Assembly: GCA_005792865.1 (NCBI GenBank)
Contig: SXQR01000247.1
Span: forward strand, 1-5,479
Length of the DNA stretch: 5,479 nucleotides
From: Flavobacterium sp.
Lineage (GTDB): Bacteria; Bacteroidota; Bacteroidia; Flavobacteriales; Flavobacteriaceae
Direction of reading: 5' to 3'
Shown: piece by piece, positions 1 through 4,935 of the stretch
How the letters are laid out: the number at the start of each line of letters is the position of its first letter
Position numbering within the stretch: position 1 is the stretch's first letter
The notes under the pieces: generated by a model
Told to the model about the DNA's origin: nothing
Databases searched by the model: none
Seen by the model: only the letters and a program-made list of their open reading frames with translations
Position numbers and translations under genes: made by a program

Positions 1-158
1 GAAAAGTTCGAGAAATCAACCGTGCCATTGGCGTAGATCTCCAAAACTTTTGGATTTCCACCGGAACAGTCACCGTCCATGATCCCCGTAATGATAGGCG
101 TCTGCGCAAAGGTCAGACCGGTGATCGAAAGGCACAATAAAGAGTAGAATTTTTTCAT
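1..158 (-). CDS. Secreted protein, N-terminal part only (runs off the left edge)
   Basis: The reading frame starts at an ATG whose first base is 158 and stays open to the window edge, giving 52 complete codons. It begins MKKFYSLLCLSITGLTFAQ, a Sec signal peptide with probable cleavage after residue 18 (FA|Q). The mature part starts TPIITGIMDGDCSGGNPKVLEI and continues with YANGTVDFSNF. From memory, this opening resembles large flavobacterial secreted proteins with a lamin-tail-like beta-sandwich, which often end in a T9SS sorting domain; the C-terminus that would settle this lies outside the window. The cysteine at residue 9 follows two leucines but is too close to the N-terminus to be a convincing lipobox. 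A good -7 promoter element lies just upstream, so the gene is probably transcribed on its own, although read-through from the small gene upstream is possible. Exported status is well supported; molecular function is unknown. Confidence 0.75.
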   Translation of the reverse strand, partial: MKKFYSLLCLSITGLTFAQTPIITGIMDGDCSGGNPKVLEIYANGTVDFSNF

Positions 159-179
159 GTCAGAATTTTAAATTTAAGG

Positions 180-213
180 CAAATGTAGGAAGTTAATCCT
201 TTTGGAGCAGCAA
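180..213 (-). promoter_or_regulatory. Bacteroidota-type promoter for the left-edge secreted protein gene
   Basis: On the minus strand the bases at 187-180 read TACATTTG, a full match to the Bacteroidota -7 consensus TAnnTTTG. A TTG at 213-211 can serve as the -33 element with a 23-base spacer, at the long end of the range described for Flavobacterium. The -7 box lies 21 bases upstream of the start codon, so the leader is short and A/T-rich. The assignment rests on consensus matching only. Confidence 0.6.
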
Positions 214-251
214 TCTCAATATAAAAAAATGGTTAACACTATAGGCAAAGC

Positions 252-566
252 CTATTTTACGATGAGTTTGCGTGTTGCGGTCGTCTCGTCCTCGCGAATC
301 TTGATGATGTAAACACCCGGCGGCAAAGAGGAAATGTTCACTTCCCTCGCATTGACCACGGTGTGCAGCACCACTTTTCCCAAAACGTCGAAGATCGTAA
401 TGTCCTTTTCAAGCGTTGATTTGGAACTGATGTAAATCTTGCCGTTGCTCACCGGGTTCGGATAGAAGGAGAGTCCTTCGGGCTGCCCCAAAGTTTTCCC
501 TTCCTGGGCCGATGCTACCCCGGTACCGAATGCCAACAATAAGACAAACAAGTATTTTTTAATCAT
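252..566 (-). CDS. Small secreted protein made almost only of a T9SS type A sorting domain
   Basis: The protein has 104 residues. Residues 1-20 are a Sec signal peptide (MIKKYLFVLLL, then small residues ending ASA|Q). Only about 12 residues separate it from a complete type IX secretion C-terminal sorting domain at about 33-104. The hallmarks are visible in order: FYPNPVSNGKIYI (34-46), ITIFDVLGKVV (56-66), NISSLPPGVYIIKI (77-90) and the terminal TATRKLIVK. In larger T9SS cargo this domain directs passage across the outer membrane and is usually removed or anchored by the sortase. Here there is no passenger, so the role is unclear: it could be a small secreted or surface peptide, a decoy or occupant of the secretion machinery, or the remnant of a larger cargo gene that lost its passenger. 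The frame is intact, with its own -7 element upstream and a terminator isolating it from the lipoprotein gene, which argues for a real gene. Domain assignment is secure; function is not. Confidence 0.88.
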   Translation of the reverse strand: MIKKYLFVLLLAFGTGVASAQEGKTLGQPEGLSFYPNPVSNGKIYISSKSTLEKDITIFDVLGKVVLHTVVNAREVNISSLPPGVYIIKIREDETTATRKLIVK

Positions 567-605
567 CGCCTAAACTTATACCATGTAAAATTACGAAGTG
601 TTTTG

Positions 606-613
606 CAAAGATA
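606..613 (-). promoter_or_regulatory. Putative -7 element for the small sorting-domain protein
   Basis: The minus strand reads TATCTTTG here, a full match to TAnnTTTG, 39 bases upstream of the start codon at 566. No good -33 TTG exists at the usual 17-23 base distance; the sequence there is the hairpin of the upstream gene's terminator. Promoter and terminator are therefore packed back to back, with only five bases between the terminator's T-tract and this box. Confidence 0.5.
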
Positions 614-618
614 AAGCC

Positions 619-649
619 AAAAAAAACGCCCTTTGGAAAAAAGGGCGTT
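619..649 (-). terminator. Intrinsic terminator of the lipoprotein gene
   Basis: On the minus strand a perfect 10-base-pair stem (640-649 with 625-634) encloses a 5-base loop and is followed at once by eight T residues (626-619). It lies about 20 bases past the lipoprotein stop codon. This is a textbook rho-independent terminator and should separate the lipoprotein transcript from the small T9SS-domain gene downstream. Confidence 0.92.
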
Positions 650-669
650 AATGTGTGATTTTAGTGCGA

Positions 670-1797
670 TTAAAGCGCGCGCAACCAACTGCCGCTGTTG
701 AACGGTGCCGTATTCGCGCCCGAAGCCGACGCGCTGACCGTCACGATAGAGTCAATATTGGTCGCATCCCCGGAAATCCCGTTTTTGGTCAGGGCAGTAA
801 TGAAAGTGATATTGGCGTTGTTTACCTTGAGCGAACCGTCCTGGAACTGCGTCAACTGATTGCGCAGGTCGACACCGTAACCCACTGCTGTCGCCAGTAC
901 ATTGCTGATGGTGCCGGCCGTTCCTTCCTTAAAATTGAAAGCCGCCTTGGTCGCATTGCCCGAGCCCGTGATCGTCACGTTGTTTACCGTTGGGTTTGAT
1001 CGTGGGATGTTGTTGAATTCCACGGGAAGGTTCGAGCACTCAAGGGCGAAGTCGCCATTGGAAGGCTGGATGATCCAGATGTTGTTCAGGTTGCCCGTGA
1101 AGCCGCGATCCCAGTCGATGCTGTCGTCCTCGCAACCAAATGCCGCCAGGTTGGTCCCGCCGACGCGTCCGCCGAAAAACTCGAATCCGTCGTCGGCACC
1201 TTTGTAGGCCTGGAGGTTTTCAAGGACGGTCCCCGAACCGACTCCAAAGAACGAAAAGGCGTTGTACTCACCCGTACCGCCCGTGATGGCCGCTCCGGCA
1301 AATTCAACGCGAACATATTTCAGTGAACCCGAACTGTCGGAATCGTCATTTCCGCCGTAGATCAGGCCACCGGCCTCGGCAATTTCAGTACCGCCTGCTA
1401 CGTTGATTTTGGCGCGGCCGTTCATGATGATACCGCCCCACGCACCGATAGAGGCAGATTCGGCAGTGAATACGATGGGTTGGGTCGAAGTTCCGTTGGC
1501 GATGATTTTGGCACCCTGTTCGATTTGCAGGTAATTGTTGCCCAATGCCTGGTCGGCGGCAGATACCACGAAGGTCGTTCCTTCCTGGATGGTCAATGTC
1601 GCGCCGCTCTTGACCACCACAACGCCCTTGAGGTTGTAAGTTCCGGCCGGAACGTTAAGGTCGGTGGTGATGTTGCCCTGGAGAACCGAGCCCTGGAGGT
1701 TTGGAACGTCAGATCCGCCATCGTTTTCATCTGACGAACATCCTGCGGCGAAAGCTGCAATTGAAAGAATAAATGCCTTGAAAAAATTTGTCTTCAT
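670..1797 (-). CDS. Lipoprotein of a beta-strand-rich, probably beta-helical family, likely partner of the TonB receptor
   Basis: The protein has 375 residues. Residues 1-20 form a lipoprotein signal peptide ending FAAGC, with C20 as the acylated cysteine; alanine at -3 is less usual than leucine. The acidic stretch after it (SSDENDGGSD, 21-30) resembles the export signal that sends Bacteroidota lipoproteins to the cell surface. The body has short hydrophobic strands and Gly/Asn turns: VVVVKSGATLTIQEGT (59-74), AWGGIIMNGRA (119-129), SGSLKYVRVEFAG (157-169), GADDGFEFFGG (200-210) and CEDDSIDWDRG (222-232). From memory these motifs recur in a widespread family of uncharacterised Bacteroidota and gammaproteobacterial secreted proteins, often labelled hypothetical, and suggest a right-handed beta-helix. 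The DD motifs could bind metal, and C222 and C254 could form a disulfide. The gene lies downstream of the TonB receptor gene in the same direction, with its own promoter and a similar repeat operator, so a joint role in capturing or processing a substrate is likely. It is not a SusD homologue that I can recognise. Export is well supported; the specific function is unknown. Confidence 0.88.
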   Translation of the reverse strand: MKTNFFKAFILSIAAFAAGCSSDENDGGSDVPNLQGSVLQGNITTDLNVPAGTYNLKGVVVVKSGATLTIQEGTTFVVSAADQALGNNYLQIEQGAKIIANGTSTQPIVFTAESASIGAWGGIIMNGRAKINVAGGTEIAEAGGLIYGGNDDSDSSGSLKYVRVEFAGAAITGGTGEYNAFSFFGVGSGTVLENLQAYKGADDGFEFFGGRVGGTNLAAFGCEDDSIDWDRGFTGNLNNIWIIQPSNGDFALECSNLPVEFNNIPRSNPTVNNVTITGSGNATKAAFNFKEGTAGTISNVLATAVGYGVDLRNQLTQFQDGSLKVNNANITFITALTKNGISGDATNIDSIVTVSASASGANTAPFNSGSWLRAL

Positions 1798-1826
1798 CGG
1801 TCGTTGTTTAGGTTTTTAGATTACCG

Positions 1827-1834
1827 CAAAGCTA
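1827..1834 (-). promoter_or_regulatory. -7 promoter element of the lipoprotein gene
   Basis: The minus strand reads TAGCTTTG, a full match to TAnnTTTG, 29 bases upstream of the start codon at 1797. There is no TTG at the normal -33 distance; that position is taken by the first of three 11-base repeats. This is what an activator-dependent promoter would look like. Confidence 0.65.
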
Positions 1835-1854
1835 TCATGCGCGTTTTGCGCAGT

Positions 1855-1887
1855 GGTTACCGATGGGTTATGATATGGTTATAAACC
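1855..1887 (-). promoter_or_regulatory. Putative operator: three tandem 11-base repeats upstream of the lipoprotein gene
   Basis: On the plus strand GGTTAC (1855-1860), GGTTAT (1866-1871) and GGTTAT (1877-1882) are spaced exactly 11 bases apart; in the sense direction of the gene they read RTAACC. The gene-proximal repeat starts 20 bases upstream of the -7 box. Head-to-tail half-sites with an 11-base period are the known binding pattern of OmpR/PhoB-family regulators such as E. coli PhoB (TGTCA repeats) and B. subtilis PhoP (TTAACA-like repeats). The response-regulator gene starting at 4936 is the obvious candidate to bind here. The repeat is seen directly; the binding is inferred. Confidence 0.6.
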
Positions 1888-1913
1888 GGCACGGTTTGTC
1901 AATTTAATGTTAC

Positions 1914-1950
1914 AAAAAATGGCCGCGGATCTTAATTTCCGGGCCATTTT
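1914..1950 (-). terminator. Intrinsic terminator of the TonB-dependent receptor gene
   Basis: On the minus strand a 9-base-pair stem (1942-1950 with 1916-1924) continues, past one bulged base at 1925, into four more pairs (1938-1941 with 1926-1929) around an 8-base loop. A run of six T residues (1919-1914), partly overlapping the stem base, follows. It lies 36 bases after the receptor stop codon and upstream of the lipoprotein promoter, so the two genes are probably separate transcription units. The A/T flanks make it partly symmetrical, but no plus-strand gene ends nearby. Confidence 0.85.
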
Positions 1951-1986
1951 GTCAAGCTGATTATCGGACGCACGCCGACGCCGGGG

Positions 1987-4767
1987 TTAGAAAGTGTAAC
2001 TGAACTCCAACCCGATATTGACGCCCTGGCTCAGCCTGCTGTTCACGTTGCTGAACTGGTCCGGGAAAGCCACCGACTGCGTCGGGTCTTGGGTGGCCAG
2101 GAACTCGCTGTCCAACAGGTTGCGCACGCTCAGGTTGAGCTGGTATTTCTTGCTGAAGGTATTGCGCCAGGTGAAGTCAAGTTGGTGGATGGGCTTCTGG
2201 ATGATGTCGGATGCACCGTCGCCGCCCACGGCGTAGATCCTGTCCGAAAACGTGTTATAAATAAAGGAAAGCTTGCTCTCGGCCTTGTCGTTCCTGAAAA
2301 GGTCATAGGAAATATCGGCATTGATGATAAAATCCGATGCGCCCTGCAGCGAACGCGATGTCGAGGTGAGCCTGGGGAATTTCTCGGCGTCGGCCTCTTC
2401 CCTGGATTTCATCAGGATCGTATTGACGCCCATTGAGGTGCGCTTGGCAAATTCCGAGTCGCCAAGCAGGTCAAATCCAAAGTTCGCCTCCAGCTCCAGA
2501 CCAAAAAGTTGGGCCTGGTCAAAGTTCGCATAATAGGTGAGGAAGCCCGTCGAGGTCCCGAGGATCAGGCGCGGAATCGGGTTCTGGATGATTTTCCCGA
2601 AAGCCGTGATGCCAAACATTGACGATGGGTTCGGGAAGATTTCGTACTTGAGATCGACGTTGTAGTTTTGCGTGTTCTTGATGTCGGGGTTGCCCACGGT
2701 AAAGTTACCGTCACCATCCTGGTAGCGGAAAGGGAGGATTTCCCGCACGCGCGGCTTTGTGGAGGTCTTGGAAGCCGTGAACCTCAGGTTAGCCCGGTCG
2801 CTCAGGAGGTATTTGGCGTTGAGCACGGGGTTGATGTCAAATGGGGTGTATTCCTTGACCGCGTACGGATTGGTGATCTGCACGGTCTCGAGGCGGTATT
2901 TGGTCTGGCGGAAAAGGTATTCGGCACGGACACCCACGTCGAGGGTGAGCTTTTCCCAGTTCCGGGTATAATTCACAAAACCCGCATTGATGAACTGGTT
3001 GATCTCTACCTTATAAGTAGGGTCTGCAGTTGAGATGTAATACAGGTTTCCCGCATCGAAATTGGCGTTGAAGAAAGCCTGCGGGTTGTTGGTGTCGATG
3101 GACGTATCGGTCAGGTTGACGCCGCCGTTGACGCGCACCGTCCGGTTGAAAAAGTCAAACATCGCCATATCGCCGTTGTAACCAAACCGGACCGCGTTCC
3201 TTGGCCTGCTCTCGACTTCACCGCCAAACCTGATCTCGTACTCCAATTTCCCGTTGACGTTGAAATTGTCGAGTTCCGAATAGAACCTGAACGGGTCCGC
3301 ACCATTGAATGTCACGTAATCCGCGTCGGCGCCCTCGCCCTCGGTGATCAGGACCTTTCGGTCGGGCATGTTGTTCTTGCCGATGGTGGCCGCGACGCCA
3401 TATTCCAGCGTGTGGAGTTTTTCCTTGAAATAGAGCGTCCCCAGATGCTGGATTCCCGCCGAAGTATTCTCAATATACTTCATATCTCGGAGGAAAAACG
3501 GTCGGTCGATCGTAATGAAATCGGTGTTCTCGCCCCGGATTTCGTCAATCGTGTTCTCCGAATTCTGGATGTAGATCAGGTTGACCAAAAAATTGTATTT
3601 GTCGGATTTGCGGTAGTTGAGCCCTGCCAATGCCGACTTCTGGGTCTGGTACTGGAAGATGTTGCGGTCAAAATCCTTGACGGCCGTTCCCGCGCTGTTG
3701 AGGTTGCGGCGCTCGCCGGTCTGCGAAAGGAAATTGTTGCTGAAGTTGAAATTTACCAGGTAGCCGATCTTGCGGTCGTTTTCCAGGCTGAACGCATCCG
3801 AATTGGTAATGCTGACCCCGGTGTTGAGTGGCGCCTTTGTGCGGTCGGGTGTCCAGCTGGCCTTGAAAAGGTTTTTTGATTCCAACGGTGTCGCCTGGTA
3901 GCCCGATGCGCGCTCCGGCCCAAAAACGCCCGGCAATTCGCGGTTGTCCAAGGTGTATCCGAAGAAATCGCCGCCGCCTTCGTCCGCGGTCTTGAAATTT
4001 TGGAAAGCGGTATTGGTGTTCATGCCTGCCGATACGCTGATCTTGGTAAACGGTTTGGTCGCGATGTCCTTGGTGACGATATTGATCGATGCCCCTGCGA
4101 AATCCTGGTAAAGCGAGGTGTTGAAAGTCTTGAAGACATCAATGTTGCGCACGACATCGGTTGGAATGAAACTCAGCGGGATGGTCTTGAGGTTCGGGTC
4201 CGACGGAATGAAATTGAGCCCGTTGATCTGCAGGTAGTTGTACCGGTCGTCAAGGCCCCGGACAAAGATGCCGCGATCGGCTACCTTGGAAACTCCGGAG
4301 ATTTTAGTGACGCCACCTTCAACCGTGGTCACGCCTTTACGCGACATTTCCTGTGCGCCGATGCTTTGTTTGATCTCAACGGCATTTTTTTGTTCCACCA
4401 GTAGTGCCGATTCGCGTTCCCGGTTCACCTGCGATTGGACCACGACGTCCTGCAGCGTGTATCCGCCCGAACCCAAAGCCTGGTTGGCAGTGGTTACCTG
4501 GCCTGCATTGACCGTGACGGATTGCTCGGCATTTTCATATCCCACAAAACTGAATTGCAAGGTATAGTTCCCCGGTTCCATCGGAATGGAGAACTGCCCG
4601 GCCTCATTGGTTGAAACGCTGATGGAAGTTCCCTTGACCACGACATTGGCAAAGGGAAGCGGCTCGTTGTTGAAATCTTTATCGGTGACGGTACCGCTCA
4701 CGGAACCCTTTTGCGCGATGCCTAAAATGGTGAAGAAAAATGATAGGATTGTTAACCTGATTTTCAT
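1987..4767 (-). CDS. TonB-dependent outer-membrane receptor with carboxypeptidase-regulatory-like N-terminal domain
   Basis: This 926-residue protein is a predicted energised importer: a beta-barrel in the outer membrane that takes up a scarce ligand using TonB-ExbB-ExbD. Residues 1-18 are a signal peptide (cleavage near GIA|Q19). Residues 21-105 form a carboxypeptidase-regulatory-like beta-sandwich (GTVTDKD, PFANVVVKGT, GQFSI, GNYTLQFSFVGY), typical of Bacteroidota receptors. LQDVVVQSQ (105-113) may include the TonB box. The plug spans about 115-235 with FVRGLDDRYN (168-177) and LQINGLNF (179-186), closing with DFAGASINIVTKD. The remainder has alternating strands and aromatic girdles of a 22-strand barrel and ends GLEFSYTF, with the terminal phenylalanine expected for BAM-dependent insertion. 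It lacks the SusC-type signatures I would expect, so it is better called a CirA/FepA-like receptor with an extra N-terminal domain. The frame is intact. It is divergent from a PhoB-like regulator and next to a co-oriented lipoprotein, suggesting regulated uptake. The substrate cannot be read from the sequence. Confidence 0.95.
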   Translation of the reverse strand: MKIRLTILSFFFTILGIAQKGSVSGTVTDKDFNNEPLPFANVVVKGTSISVSTNEAGQFSIPMEPGNYTLQFSFVGYENAEQSVTVNAGQVTTANQALGSGGYTLQDVVVQSQVNRERESALLVEQKNAVEIKQSIGAQEMSRKGVTTVEGGVTKISGVSKVADRGIFVRGLDDRYNYLQINGLNFIPSDPNLKTIPLSFIPTDVVRNIDVFKTFNTSLYQDFAGASINIVTKDIATKPFTKISVSAGMNTNTAFQNFKTADEGGGDFFGYTLDNRELPGVFGPERASGYQATPLESKNLFKASWTPDRTKAPLNTGVSITNSDAFSLENDRKIGYLVNFNFSNNFLSQTGERRNLNSAGTAVKDFDRNIFQYQTQKSALAGLNYRKSDKYNFLVNLIYIQNSENTIDEIRGENTDFITIDRPFFLRDMKYIENTSAGIQHLGTLYFKEKLHTLEYGVAATIGKNNMPDRKVLITEGEGADADYVTFNGADPFRFYSELDNFNVNGKLEYEIRFGGEVESRPRNAVRFGYNGDMAMFDFFNRTVRVNGGVNLTDTSIDTNNPQAFFNANFDAGNLYYISTADPTYKVEINQFINAGFVNYTRNWEKLTLDVGVRAEYLFRQTKYRLETVQITNPYAVKEYTPFDINPVLNAKYLLSDRANLRFTASKTSTKPRVREILPFRYQDGDGNFTVGNPDIKNTQNYNVDLKYEIFPNPSSMFGITAFGKIIQNPIPRLILGTSTGFLTYYANFDQAQLFGLELEANFGFDLLGDSEFAKRTSMGVNTILMKSREEADAEKFPRLTSTSRSLQGASDFIINADISYDLFRNDKAESKLSFIYNTFSDRIYAVGGDGASDIIQKPIHQLDFTWRNTFSKKYQLNLSVRNLLDSEFLATQDPTQSVAFPDQFSNVNSRLSQGVNIGLEFSYTF

Positions 4768-4784
4768 CGTATATTAAATTTTCG

Positions 4785-4792
4785 CAAAGGAA
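4785..4792 (-). promoter_or_regulatory. Putative -7 element of the TonB receptor gene
   Basis: The minus strand reads TTCCTTTG, matching TAnnTTTG except at the second base, 17 bases upstream of the start codon at 4767. No recognisable -33 TTG lies at the usual distance; instead a phased repeat series begins 21 bases upstream. The imperfect -7 and absent -33 fit a promoter that depends on an activator. The predicted leader would be short, roughly 10-15 bases. Confidence 0.45.
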
Positions 4793-4813
4793 CGCCCGCA
4801 TTGTAAAGGTGCC

Positions 4814-4868
4814 GTTAGCCCCCAATTACCAATTGGTTTAATAATCATTACCCGAATGTTAACATATT
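4814..4868 (-). promoter_or_regulatory. Putative operator: five 11-base-phased RTTA repeats upstream of the TonB receptor gene
   Basis: Plus-strand boxes GTTAGC (4814), ATTACC (4825), GTTTAA (4836), ATTACC (4847) and GTTAAC (4858) begin exactly 11 bases apart. The third is the weakest match. Boxes two and four are identical and 22 bases apart. The series has the same orientation to its gene as the repeats before the lipoprotein gene, and nearly the same distance to the -7 box (21 versus 20 bases). TTAACA and TTACCA-like cores recall the PhoP box of B. subtilis. Binding by the adjacent response regulator is inferred. The repeats are degenerate and A/T-rich, so some of the pattern may be chance. 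Confidence 0.5.
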
Positions 4869-4903
4869 AAATTACGGTTAACCGGTCCGGGCGGCCGTTT
4901 TTT

Positions 4904-4917
4904 TATATTTACATTTA
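4904..4917 (+). promoter_or_regulatory. Possible -7 elements of the response-regulator gene
   Basis: Two overlapping plus-strand boxes, TATATTTA (4904-4911) and TACATTTA (4910-4917), each match TAnnTTTG at all but the last base; they arise from a tandem ATTTAC repeat. They lie 18-31 bases before the ATG at 4936. A GTTAAC box ends at 4882, 21 bases upstream of the first one, so autoregulation is possible. No -33 TTG is visible. Which box is used, if either, cannot be decided from the sequence. Confidence 0.35.
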
Positions 4918-4935
4918 CATCGCAAAACAACTTTG

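Noticed and set aside
1..158. Lipoprotein signal for the left-edge protein based on LLC at residues 7-9
   Set aside because: The cysteine comes too early for a lipobox, with almost no hydrophobic core before it, and a normal Sec cleavage site (FA|Q) follows at residue 18.
159..251. GTTAAT (192) and GTTAAC (232) upstream of the left-edge gene as further regulator boxes
   Set aside because: They are 40 bases apart, not a multiple of 11, and this promoter already has a perfect -7 and a plausible -33 TTG, so nothing calls for an activator site.
241..255. Perfect 6-base-pair hairpin (ATAGGC, loop AAA, GCCTAT) overlapping the stop codon of the small T9SS-domain gene
   Set aside because: On the minus strand no T-tract follows directly; the nearest A/T run is about 10 bases further on. 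It might aid termination but is too weak to list as a terminator.
3412..3879. Open frame of 155 codons on the plus strand, opposite the TonB receptor gene
   Set aside because: It lies wholly antisense to a convincing 926-residue receptor, has no recognisable domain, signal peptide or promoter, and other such frames over the receptor and lipoprotein genes are expected in GC-richer sequence.
1987..4767. Calling the receptor a SusC-family glycan importer
   Set aside because: No SusD-like gene was recognised next to it and the plug and barrel motifs expected of SusC were not seen; the carboxypeptidase-regulatory-like domain alone is shared by many non-SusC receptors.
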